Positions 56,274 to 64,000 of a DNA stretch of 64,000 nt are shown here, in pieces. The notes below the pieces were generated by a model. It worked only from the letters and a program-made list of their open reading frames with translations. It had not been told where the DNA came from and did no database searches. The translations under genes and the position numbers were made by a program. The stretch comes from Pseudomonas sp. CC6-YY-74 (lineage in GTDB: Bacteria; Pseudomonadota; Gammaproteobacteria; Pseudomonadales; Pseudomonadaceae). The stretch spans positions 1,743,501-1,807,500 of the forward strand of contig NZ_CP019947.1 of assembly GCF_002025205.1 (NCBI RefSeq). The letters run 5' to 3'. The stretch's first letter is position 1. Every line of letters starts with the position of its first letter.

Positions 56274-58880
56274 TTAATGTATACCACTATCGCGAACCCC
56301 TACGGTAAAATCTGAAACCTCACCATGCGCCGAAACAACCGCCAGCTCAATATCATCAACTGCCACAGCACCGATTGCACTTGGACTATATGCTCCAAAA
56401 TTTTTCCCTGATGCGGGGAAAAAGATGACTTCCAAGCCATCCAAATCTGACTGCATATGATAACGAGCCCTTAATATGAGGCTATCGCCTTCAGATTCAG
56501 CCCCAACATCCTTCGGCCGGAAGCCCCCCTTGGCCACGGTTAGCAAAGTTTCACAGTCCAGCACCACATCGTGTTTAACTTCCCTCCCTCCAACCTGCAC
56601 CAAGAGCCGCAACATGGGAAAGCTCTCAGTACAGGTGGCTATTTTTACTCGAAAATGTAAGTAGCCACCTTCTTTCGCGTACGCTTGGAGTTCGACATCA
56701 GGAATTCGATAACGGACAAGATTATAGGCATCGTCACGATCATCCTGCAACACTACACCTTTCTCCAGTTTCCCCTCTTGCATGGCACTGCCACTCCAGA
56801 GCTTACTATAAGCACCTTCAATAAGGGACCGCCACGCACCCTCCGGAAGGTCAAATAAACTTTGATTACGCGCAAGCAGAGACTTATCCAGAGGTATATC
56901 CCTCTGGTAAGTAGGCTTTCCAGCGACCAAACGTGAAAATACATTCGGAACACCACTTTCCGCCACAATGTGACGCCCTAAGAACCAAGACCCCTCCATA
57001 CTTAAATGACCAGCATCGTAATACAACAGAGAGCTATTAAGATAAGCACTACAACGATCGCCGCGACAAAGAGCATCGGTTATATCAAAGTAATTAACAC
57101 CCGGGTGAGATCCAGCAAACTCTCTTAACCATTTATTAATCAGCGGGGCTGTACCCCCTTCATCACCGCTCTCACATTTAATCATTGCTAATTTAAGAGC
57201 CTTTTGCGAACACTCGCGCACCACTTCTTTCATACGCGGGACTTGCCCCAAAATTATCACCTGCTTCCCCTGAGCCACAAGCATCTCTATCGTTTGCTCT
57301 AGGTTTGCTTTGAATCCGTCATCTCTACCAGAATAAAAAGACCAAACACCACCCAAAACAATAGTAGAGTAACTATCCAAATATGCCTTAACCAAATCAA
57401 TCGATGCTCGGCAATTTTCCACTCGATCTGGTTTCAGGAGATGCTCAACCCCATATAAAACAGGCGGACAACTACTATGTGCCGCATTACGAAAGGAAAA
57501 CCCCGAGGCTTCGGCAAACGCCCCCAGAATACCAACATAATGAGCGGCATTGGAGTCTCCCCACAGGAGTACAGCGGGCTCACGCTCTGAGTTGACAATA
57601 CACGCTTCGCTTTGCAGATCTACATCCCTCAGAAGCCGACGCTGGCAGACATACGGATAGGAATAGGCCGCCGGAGCTGGACTTAGCGCCTTAAGCTGCG
57701 CCTGGTACTGAGTATCAAAGCTATAAAGCCCCAACCCACCACTCAGCACAATAGCGCCGCACAGAGCTGACACCACAAAGGCGTTAGCTGCGACAACGCG
57801 CATCATAACTTGACCGAAACTCCAACGTAGCTGGCGGCAAGGTTTCTCTACCCAGCGATAACTAACCACTGACAACAGCAACATCGCCCCAAATAGCGCC
57901 ACACCAACTACAGGCTCTACAACACCAAAGACGTAACGATAAAAAGCCAAAACCGGCCAATGCCACAGGTAAAGCGAATAAGAAATCAGGCCGATCAGCA
58001 CCAGCGGCCGCAAAGCCAGAATACGAGTTACACCTACTGACCTATTGCTGCCTGCCCATATCAGCAGCGCTGCACCTATGGTTGAGGGTAGAGCATTGCT
58101 CCCTGGGAATCCCATGTCTTCGGTGATCCACCCCAAGCTGAAGACAATCAATGCCGCCCCAACAACGCTCAACAACAGCCGACGCCATTCGGGCATATCT
58201 GCTCGCTTGTCGCTCAACCAGAGCGCGAGCAAAGCCCCGATCAACAACTCACCAGCCCGAGTGGGCAGCATGTAATAGGCAAACATGGGAGCACTTGGGA
58301 GCATGAGTTCCGCCAGCACGAAAGAAGCCAGTGTCAGAATCAACGTTACCCATAGCAACCAAAGGCGGGAAAAACGCGCCAACAAAGCAATCAGGATAAT
58401 GGGCCAGAATAAGTAAAACTGCTCCTCCACTCCCAGCGACCACAGATGCAATAACGGCTGCAAATTACTGTCGTCGGCGAAATAGCTAGTATCAAGAAAA
58501 TATGTGAAATAGACGTTGGCAACCGAAAATACTGAGGCCAAAGCGGAGTAACTCAGTTCCTCCAAGTCTTCGGGCAGTAGCGTGAAATGCCCTACCAACA
58601 GAGTCACGAGCAAAACAAAAAAAAGAACGGGCAAAATACGCAGCGCGCGCCGCCGATAGAACTCGCCCCAAGAGAAGCCTTGTACTGAGCGAACATCTTT
58701 GATTATATTTCCAGTTATCAGAAAACCGGATATTACAAAAAAGATATCGACGCCTGCAAAACCGCCAGGCAACAAGGCAGGATCGATATGAAACAATACA
58801 ACAGCGAGAACAGCGATGGCGCGCAGACCATCAATGTCAGGCCGATAACTAGATTTACCGTCATGAGCAAGTGTTGTCAT
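56274..58880 (-). CDS. OafA/YrhL-type acyltransferase with SGNH domain and C-terminal beta domain
   Basis: An 868-residue inner-membrane protein. Residues 1-370 are the acyltransferase-3 domain: YRPDIDGLRAIAVLAVVLFH with the conserved histidine, then FFVISGFLITGNI and LLHLWSLGVEEQFYLFWPI, about ten helices. An SGNH domain follows (about 430-640): LLWGDSNAAHYVG with the nucleophile serine and YDAGHLSMEGSWFLG with the D-x-x-H pair. Such two-domain proteins O-acetylate O antigen or other envelope glycans. Residues after about 690 form an extra beta-rich segment (YLHFRVKIATCTESFPMLRL; GAVAVDDIELAVVSAHGEV) resembling a carbohydrate-binding-type sandwich, which is not usual. The start has AGG upstream. 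Confidence 0.88.
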   Translation of the reverse strand: MTTLAHDGKSSYRPDIDGLRAIAVLAVVLFHIDPALLPGGFAGVDIFFVISGFLITGNIIKDVRSVQGFSWGEFYRRRALRILPVLFFVLLVTLLVGHFTLLPEDLEELSYSALASVFSVANVYFTYFLDTSYFADDSNLQPLLHLWSLGVEEQFYLFWPIILIALLARFSRLWLLWVTLILTLASFVLAELMLPSAPMFAYYMLPTRAGELLIGALLALWLSDKRADMPEWRRLLLSVVGAALIVFSLGWITEDMGFPGSNALPSTIGAALLIWAGSNRSVGVTRILALRPLVLIGLISYSLYLWHWPVLAFYRYVFGVVEPVVGVALFGAMLLLSVVSYRWVEKPCRQLRWSFGQVMMRVVAANAFVVSALCGAIVLSGGLGLYSFDTQYQAQLKALSPAPAAYSYPYVCQRRLLRDVDLQSEACIVNSEREPAVLLWGDSNAAHYVGILGAFAEASGFSFRNAAHSSCPPVLYGVEHLLKPDRVENCRASIDLVKAYLDSYSTIVLGGVWSFYSGRDDGFKANLEQTIEMLVAQGKQVIILGQVPRMKEVVRECSQKALKLAMIKCESGDEGGTAPLINKWLREFAGSHPGVNYFDITDALCRGDRCSAYLNSSLLYYDAGHLSMEGSWFLGRHIVAESGVPNVFSRLVAGKPTYQRDIPLDKSLLARNQSLFDLPEGAWRSLIEGAYSKLWSGSAMQEGKLEKGVVLQDDRDDAYNLVRYRIPDVELQAYAKEGGYLHFRVKIATCTESFPMLRLLVQVGGREVKHDVVLDCETLLTVAKGGFRPKDVGAESEGDSLILRARYHMQSDLDGLEVIFFPASGKNFGAYSPSAIGAVAVDDIELAVVSAHGEVSDFTVGVRDSGIH

Positions 58881-59376
58881 ATTTATACCTGCAAGTCAAA
58901 TTACTTATCCGGCGCCCCGAAAGAAGTCGTAAGCATTAAATTTTTTTGCACATCCCAAGCGGAATAATAATCAACCCCTGCCCTTTACCCCGCAAGAATA
59001 CTCATATAATAACCAATTACACAGAAAGCCCTTCAAGCATCCGGATGAAAAATGTATCCAATAAAAAATTAAAGAACTTAATTTCGCCTGGTAAAATCAA
59101 AAGAAATAGACTCAAGAAAACTGTGGCTTCCCCAAGAGGACGCTCGAAACCTCACCTACACCCTCTGTTCGTATAACAGCCCTCTCAATACGTCGCATTG
59201 CTGACGCACTCAGCCTCGCAGTCGGATCAGTAAAAAAATCTGAAGCGCCACTTAATAAGTGTGAGCGAAAAAATATTAAAATACGCCTAAGCATTCTATA
59301 AAAATACATCAACATAAGACACCAAGCACTGAATAAACATATAGAAAATCAAGGGCCAGAAAATCACACAACCCCA
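58881..59376. other. AT-rich gap, no firm gene
   Basis: This stretch of 496 bases is AT-rich. A 67-residue minus-strand ORF (59112-59315) and a 76-residue plus-strand ORF (58946-59176) overlap; neither has a recognisable family or good ribosome-binding site. The gap should include the acyltransferase promoter. Confidence 0.35.
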
Positions 59377-59823
59377 TTAACCATCTATCTTTATAGTCAA
59401 GATCAAACGCTGCAGACCCACCATACCCTCCTCTGCCCGATAGTCCGCAACGAGAGCCGGAGCCCCTTTCTTTAAATAGTTAACAACATAGCGAACTGCC
59501 GATTCTTGCCGAACACGGCGAGAATATCCCAACCGCACAAGGGACACATAGACCTCCCCCTCAAGCCCCATAAGAGATCGATTTGACTCTATGGCATAAC
59601 GATCGAAGGCACCTTTATCATTACGTATAAGATCATAACTAACGATTCTTCCATCAATGCCCAGAGACTGACCTTCACCTATGACAACAGAATCCTTTCT
59701 AAATATATTCTGGGAAGTCTGCCCATCCATAGCAACATTCTCAGACTCCCCCACAGCACTGCTATCGCCACAGCCGGTCAGCACAATACAAACCATAACC
59801 AATACGCTTCCGAGAACCCTCAT
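59377..59823 (-). CDS. Hypothetical lipoprotein
   Basis: A 148-residue protein with a lipoprotein signal peptide, MRVLGSVLVMVCIVLTGCGD, lipobox LTGC with the modified cysteine at residue 18. Serine follows the +2 glycine/aspartate region; D at +3 leaves outer- versus inner-membrane placement open. The mature part has no motif I recognise. The ATG at 59823 follows GGGAG at six bases. It is AT-richer than the permease gene upstream and lies 122 bases after it. Confidence 0.65.
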   Translation of the reverse strand: MRVLGSVLVMVCIVLTGCGDSSAVGESENVAMDGQTSQNIFRKDSVVIGEGQSLGIDGRIVSYDLIRNDKGAFDRYAIESNRSLMGLEGEVYVSLVRLGYSRRVRQESAVRYVVNYLKKGAPALVADYRAEEGMVGLQRLILTIKIDG

Positions 59824-59945
59824 ACACCACTCCCGCTAGATTAATAATCACTAAATATTTAGCTCAAAAAAGCATATACATACTACCAACAACCTAAAGC
59901 ACTGCACTAGCCTATATAAATCACACCTATCCCATCAAGCCAAAG

Positions 59946-61712
59946 TCAGAAACCCCATATGTACGGAATAAGCCCAATCGCTAAAGACGCGACCAAGAGG
60001 CTCATGGGTATACCTATTCGCAGATAGTCGGAAAATCGGTATTGTCCAGGGCCATATACCATCAAATTAGTCTGGTATCCCAAGGGCGTCATGAAACTGG
60101 CAGAGGCAGCAAACATGGTTGCGACTACGAATGGTAAGTAGGACACTTCCAATTGCTCCGACACAGCAATAGCAATAGGAAACATAAGCACTGCAGCAGC
60201 GTTATTAGTAATCACCTCGGTAAAGGCAACCGTTAGCAGGTAGACCAACCCTAGCGCAAGCCAGGGTGACATGCTGTCGGAGAACACCAGCAACCCTGCG
60301 ATGCTGGCTGCAGCACCAGTCAAAGTCATGGCATTGCCCAATGCGAATGACGCGGCGATAACCACCAAAACTGGCAACTCGATGTTGCGCCTAGCCTTGC
60401 TGGCAGTAATACAGCGTGTCGCGATCATGCCACCCGCTGCCAAGAACGCCGCCTCCATGATCTGCATCAGCCCTACAGCGGACACCAGCACCATCAGCAA
60501 AAGAATGCCGAGTGCCAGCGGGGCCTTGCGGAAATCTGGCGGTGTGGAGTCGTTCAAGGCGCTGACCAGCAGGAAGTCTCGGCGAAAGCGATAATGTTCA
60601 ACAAACTGATGACTGGCTTCCAGCAGCAGTGTATCGCCCACACGCAGGGTAATGTCGCCCAACTTGCCGGGAATCCGGTTGCCTTCGCGAGAGACGGATA
60701 GAATCACCGCATTGAAGCGTGTTCGAAATCGCGACTCGCGCACAGTGTTGTTCAGCCCCGGAAACTCCGCCCCTATTACCACTTCAACCAAGCATCGCTG
60801 ATGGTTGGCCACTTCAAGCTTGTGAATGCTACCGTTGGCCGGCTTCAACCCTTGAATGCGGCGTAGCTCGCTTGCGCACTCTGGAGCGCCGATGAAATAC
60901 AGCTTGTCACCCGGTTGTAAGGTGCGGTCAGGCTCAACCACCGTGATCAGCCGGCCTTGCCGATCAATTTCCGCCAGATAGCCATAAGTCAAATGGCGCA
61001 AGCCCGCCTGGGCGATGGCCTTACCAACCAGCGGCCCGGTACTTTCCACCTCGACCTCAACGCCATACTCGCGCACCTGCTCCAACTGTTCGTTCACCCC
61101 GCCCCGGCTGGGCAACAGCCGGTCCGCAAACAGCACCAGAAAGCCGCTACCGGCAAGCAACAATGGCACCCCCAACCAAGCCAGCTCGAACAGACCAAGA
61201 TGCGTACCGGTTTTACTCTGTAGCAAACCGTCCACCACCAGATTGGTACTGGTTCCGATGAGAGTACAGGTGCCGCCCAGAATGGTCGCGTAGCTGAGCG
61301 GCAACAACAGCTTGGATGCGGGAATCTTCAGGCGCTGTGACCAGTCCTGGATCGCCGGAATGAACATCGCCACCACGGCGGTGTTGTTCATGAAGGCGCT
61401 GAGCACGCTGGTTGGCATCAGCATACGCAACTGTGCCCCGCGTACGGATTGCGGCTGCCCGAGCAGACGCGAAGCCACCCACTGCACCGCACCAGTCTCC
61501 TTCAGGCCAGCGGCCACCACATATAAGGTGGCAATGGTGATTACCCCGGTGTTGGCAAAGCCAGCCAGCGCCTCGGACGGAGTCAGAATGCCGCTGATGA
61601 CCAGAAAAGCCAGCGCAGCCATCAGAACCAGGTCAGCCGGAATGCGGGCAGCAGCCAGTGACAACAGCACACCCGCCACTATTACCAATGTCAAAATGGC
61701 TTGCAGCTCCAT
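59946..61712 (-). CDS. SLC13-family permease with two TrkA-C domains
   Basis: A 588-residue divalent-anion:sodium symporter-type permease. Two sets of transmembrane helices (about 1-200 and 400-588) flank two cytoplasmic TrkA-C (RCK-C) domains (about 215-390, with LITVVEPDRTLQPGDKLYFI and GDITLRVGDTLLLEAS). SLC13 signature loops are MNNTAVVAMFIP and GTSTNLVVDG in the first half and TEVITNNAAAVLMFPIA and TPLGYQTNLMVYGPG in the second. Relatives move sulfate, selenite or dicarboxylates; the cysC gene just upstream suggests sulfate. The ATG at 61712 has GAGGA upstream. Confidence 0.88.
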   Translation of the reverse strand: MELQAILTLVIVAGVLLSLAAARIPADLVLMAALAFLVISGILTPSEALAGFANTGVITIATLYVVAAGLKETGAVQWVASRLLGQPQSVRGAQLRMLMPTSVLSAFMNNTAVVAMFIPAIQDWSQRLKIPASKLLLPLSYATILGGTCTLIGTSTNLVVDGLLQSKTGTHLGLFELAWLGVPLLLAGSGFLVLFADRLLPSRGGVNEQLEQVREYGVEVEVESTGPLVGKAIAQAGLRHLTYGYLAEIDRQGRLITVVEPDRTLQPGDKLYFIGAPECASELRRIQGLKPANGSIHKLEVANHQRCLVEVVIGAEFPGLNNTVRESRFRTRFNAVILSVSREGNRIPGKLGDITLRVGDTLLLEASHQFVEHYRFRRDFLLVSALNDSTPPDFRKAPLALGILLLMVLVSAVGLMQIMEAAFLAAGGMIATRCITASKARRNIELPVLVVIAASFALGNAMTLTGAAASIAGLLVFSDSMSPWLALGLVYLLTVAFTEVITNNAAAVLMFPIAIAVSEQLEVSYLPFVVATMFAASASFMTPLGYQTNLMVYGPGQYRFSDYLRIGIPMSLLVASLAIGLIPYIWGF

Positions 61713-61768
61713 CTGGGTCAGTCCTCATGTCAATCGGCAAGGCAAACGCAGCGATACGATGAGTCAAC

Positions 61769-62737
61769 TCAATTGCTTGAGAACTGTCGCGCCATGGCGT
61801 CGATAAAAACACTCAGGTTTGCTTGGGACAGCAGATTGATCCCGGCTGCGGCCTGGCGGCCGCCCCCGGTAGGAAATTGCCTCGCCAACTCATCAGCCCC
61901 TGTCCTGTTGTTCAAAGGAGCCCGTATGCTGACCAGGTAGTGACTGGCATCTGCCTCGGTGATCACTGCGCATGCCTGGCCGGGAAAGCGATTAGCCAGA
62001 TCATTGCCCAACACGCCACTTACACGGCGAGCCCAGGGCTGGTCGGGCAGAAGCACCACATGCGCGTGCGCGCAGCGGTGAAGCGGCTCTACGCTCAAGC
62101 CACAGGCCATATCCTCGGCATAACCTGCGCTAAGCTGTCGCAATATTTCAGGTTGATCGGCAATAACGTCCAGAGGGTCTGTATAGGGCAGCAACTCGGA
62201 GTAGAGACGTGCCGGATGAAAGTGCAGATCCTCCAGGCTCGAACCATAACCGTTATAATTGAGGCAAACACCGAGCTCCCTCAACGCCTCCGCCTGCCTC
62301 TGTGAAAGCCCTGCCCAGGCAGCCAAAGTTCGCGCCACGGCATTTAGATTGTCGCCAAACGCAGCGGCTAGCGCCCAGTGATGAAAACGTCCATTCAGAT
62401 ACTGGTCGACCAGCAGACTCGTGCAGGTAGTTGGTTGGGTATCAATAAGCCCCGTAAACCCCGGGTGATCCGCCAGGATCTCACCTGGGTAGTGATGGTC
62501 GCAGTAAAAAACACGACTACCCGAAGCCAGTAGCCGATCCAGAGCATCACGATTTTTGTCCAGACTGATATCCAGCACCGTCACCTTTGCCGGCGCACCG
62601 TCCGGCACCTGCTTAAGCAGAGCTATATCTCGCTTGACACCGGTTATCAGTTCGGCATCACGTGGTGAGGCCAGGCGTAACTGCAACAGGGCGCAAATAC
62701 CATCAGCATCACCATTGAAAACATCGTAGCTACGCAT
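61769..62737 (-). CDS. DHH-family phosphoesterase
   Basis: A 322-residue protein with DHH motif [16 protein letters not shown], motif [11 protein letters not shown] (the DHH signature), and the C-terminal DHHA1 motif [11 protein letters not shown]. Two-metal phosphoesterases of this superfamily include NrnA (which cleaves nanoRNA and pAp), RecJ and cyclic-dinucleotide hydrolases. Because cysC (PAPS synthesis) precedes it with an eight-base overlap, clearing pAp made from PAPS is an attractive but unproved role. It lies 56 bases before the permease gene in the same direction. Confidence 0.8.
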   Translation of the reverse strand: MRSYDVFNGDADGICALLQLRLASPRDAELITGVKRDIALLKQVPDGAPAKVTVLDISLDKNRDALDRLLASGSRVFYCDHHYPGEILADHPGFTGLIDTQPTTCTSLLVDQYLNGRFHHWALAAAFGDNLNAVARTLAAWAGLSQRQAEALRELGVCLNYNGYGSSLEDLHFHPARLYSELLPYTDPLDVIADQPEILRQLSAGYAEDMACGLSVEPLHRCAHAHVVLLPDQPWARRVSGVLGNDLANRFPGQACAVITEADASHYLVSIRAPLNNRTGADELARQFPTGGGRQAAAGINLLSQANLSVFIDAMARQFSSN

Positions 62738-63346
62738 CCCAACCGCCCTTAAGAACTCCTTTAATCTTCAGATGGTTGATGATGCAATCCATTGATTGAT
62801 CAAGACTCTGTAATGAGGTGTCGATCACCAGCTCGGGCTGCTCCGGTGCCTCATAGTCAGAGTCAATCCCAGTGAAATTACGAATTTCCCCAGCCCGGGC
62901 CTTCTTATAGAGCCCTTGGGATCACGCTGCTCACAGGTGCTCAGCGGCGTCGCCACATGAACCTCGATGAACTCACCAGGCCCGACCAACTCCCGAACCA
63001 TGCGCCGCTCGGCACGAAACGGTGAAATAAAAGCGGCCAGCACAAGCAGCCCTGCGTCGACAAACAAAGCAGACAGCTCACCGATACGACGAATATTCTC
63101 CTGGCGATCTTGGTCAGAAAAACCCAGATCCTTGTTCAAGCCGTGACGCACGTTGTCCCCATCCAGCAGATAAGTGTGATGGTTGAGCTCGAACAACCTC
63201 TGCTCCAGCGCATTAGCCAAAGTAGACTTGCCAGAGCCGCTCAGACCGGTAAACCACAGAATGCAGGGTTGCTGGCGCTTATGTTCGGAGCGCTGAGCCT
63301 TGTTAACCTTGTAGGCCTGCCAGACGATGTTCGAGTTTGTGCTCAT
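62730..63346 (-). pseudogene. cysC: Adenylylsulfate kinase CysC, single-base frameshift
   Basis: APS kinase makes PAPS from adenylylsulfate and ATP. The first 140 or so residues are normal: the P-loop [49 protein letters not shown] and [10 protein letters not shown]. Then the frame is lost at a C-run (62912-62915): the present frame ends 62825 with an unrelated tail. Adding one base restores [20 protein letters not shown] and a normal C-terminus ending at TAG 62730-62732, 205 residues in all. This is a true recent mutation or a base-calling error in a homopolymer. The restored gene overlaps the DHH gene start by eight bases, supporting an operon. Confidence 0.85.
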
Positions 63347-63864
63347 GTGGTCAAATCATATCCATTCGTTAAAAAGTAAAGCCCGTTACCGGCTCTGGGT
63401 TGGCCCCGCCGAACTACGAATTACAAAGCATCAGGAGATCGCCACCGATCAGCGCATCACGCTAGCAAGCGGCTACACACCAGTAGAAACTCTGCCCTGC
63501 CGTCCCTCACACAGGCCTGTAATCCACTCTATGGATACGACTAGCCAGCAAGTACTCCTGATAATCCGCCGCTGTTAGCCCTGCTCGATCAACCCAAGAC
63601 AAAACAGCTGCTCAGTACGTTTGTCGCTCATCGCGAGCTCGGTAATGAAGCAATCAGGCCTCCACTGAGTCGCTGATTACTACAAAAATCACGCGCCCTA
63701 GGTCGGCCACAGAAAGATCCGATGCATATCGCACCTACATTTTCAGGGAGTCTAACGCAAAGCAGACATGCGAGCGACGTCGGCTCGGAGTGCTCATCAA
63801 CAGCACGCCATTGCCGCTCAAGCGACGAAGGCTATCTTCTCTGCGCCCTCATCCGTATAAATAT
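63347..63864. other. Gene-free gap upstream of cysC
   Basis: The 518 bases contain no ORF with family features; an 83-codon plus-strand frame (63327-63578) overlaps the start of cysC and has no ribosome-binding site. The cysC promoter should be here. Confidence 0.35.
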
Positions 63865-64000
63865 TCAATAACTGACAGATGCCGAAACAACGTCAAGACG
63901 CTCTAGCAAGGCTGGCAACAGAGCAACTGCATCCGAATAAAGCTGCCTATTGCAGCCAGCCTCAAGCGCAGCGCACAAGGCGGCAAGCTCTACCTGACAC
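63865..64000 (-). CDS. C-terminal end of a protein, possibly an Hpt domain of a hybrid sensor kinase
   Basis: The frame is open to the right edge of the window and ends in TGA at 63865-63867. The 44 visible residues are alanine- and leucine-rich helices (LAALCAALEAGCNRQLYSDA, then LLPALLERLDVVSAS), the sort of four-helix tail seen at the end of Hpt phosphotransfer domains. The rest of the gene is outside the window, so the call is tentative. Confidence 0.45.
   Translation of the reverse strand, partial: CQVELAALCAALEAGCNRQLYSDAVALLPALLERLDVVSASVSY

Noticed and set aside
59112..59315. 67-codon minus-strand ORF between the acyltransferase and the lipoprotein
   Set aside because: Slight resemblance to a helical segment of TPM-type proteins, but too short, without ribosome-binding site, and in AT-rich sequence where such frames are common.
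63327..63578. 83-codon plus-strand frame at the cysC start
   Set aside because: No homology recognised, no ribosome-binding site, and it overlaps the cysC start on the other strand.

Overview
This is a 64 kb stretch of a Pseudomonas-type gammaproteobacterial chromosome. The evidence is the 1620-residue NAD-glutamate dehydrogenase (GdhB) next to a moxR/Bat operon, an OprD-family porin beside 5-oxoprolinase genes, a PilT/PilU retraction ATPase, GTAGGAGC-type REP palindromes, and an O-antigen cluster running from rfaH/wbpO/wbpP to wbpL/wbpM as in Pseudomonas aeruginosa. The housekeeping genes are GC-rich. The interior of the O-antigen cluster (about 31-41 kb) and the acyltransferase/lipoprotein region (56-60 kb) are visibly AT-richer, as is usual for transferred surface-polysaccharide genes.

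Layout. 0-9 kb holds ordinary genes: a LysR C-terminal part, acetoacetyl-CoA synthetase, a GNAT acetyltransferase, a cupin, a DJ-1/PfpI protein, a PilT/PilU ATPase, PpiC and the ABC-F protein YbiT. 9-18.5 kb holds gdhB, an OprD (OpdO-like) porin gene that has lost its 5' end, and pxpABC for 5-oxoproline hydrolysis. 18.9-25.8 kb holds a tightly overlapping moxR-DUF58-DUF4381-VWA-VWA/TPR-BatD operon. 26.1-43.7 kb, all on the minus strand, holds rfaH, a perfect ops element, then wbpO, wbpP, wzx, a methyltransferase, a glycosyltransferase, a small membrane protein, an asparagine-synthase-like amidotransferase, a very large flippase-like/polymerase fusion, a glycosyltransferase, an epimerase, wbpL, an acetyltransferase and wbpM. 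The order resembles the P. aeruginosa O6-type cluster and predicts an O unit containing GalNAcA, perhaps partly amidated.

44-56.3 kb is a graveyard of a second, older set of surface-polysaccharide genes. wzz is split by an IS30-family element and carries an amber codon. One short ORF is an in-frame fusion of an epimerase head to a glycosyltransferase tail. One glycosyltransferase is intact, and its neighbour survives only as an 11-codon head and a 78-codon tail, about 6.3 kb apart. Between these lie nested elements: a group II intron 5' part sitting in the end of an IS66 remnant, a second IS66 whose tnpB is split by an IS3-family element, an IS1595-family remnant, and a second copy of the IS30 element encoding an identical transposase. 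Target duplications let the order of most insertions be read.

56.3-64 kb holds an OafA-type acyltransferase with an SGNH domain and an extra C-terminal domain, a lipoprotein, an SLC13 permease, a DHH phosphoesterase, a frameshifted cysC (adenylylsulfate kinase) and, at the edge, the tail of an Hpt-like protein. No tRNA, rRNA or CRISPR array was seen.
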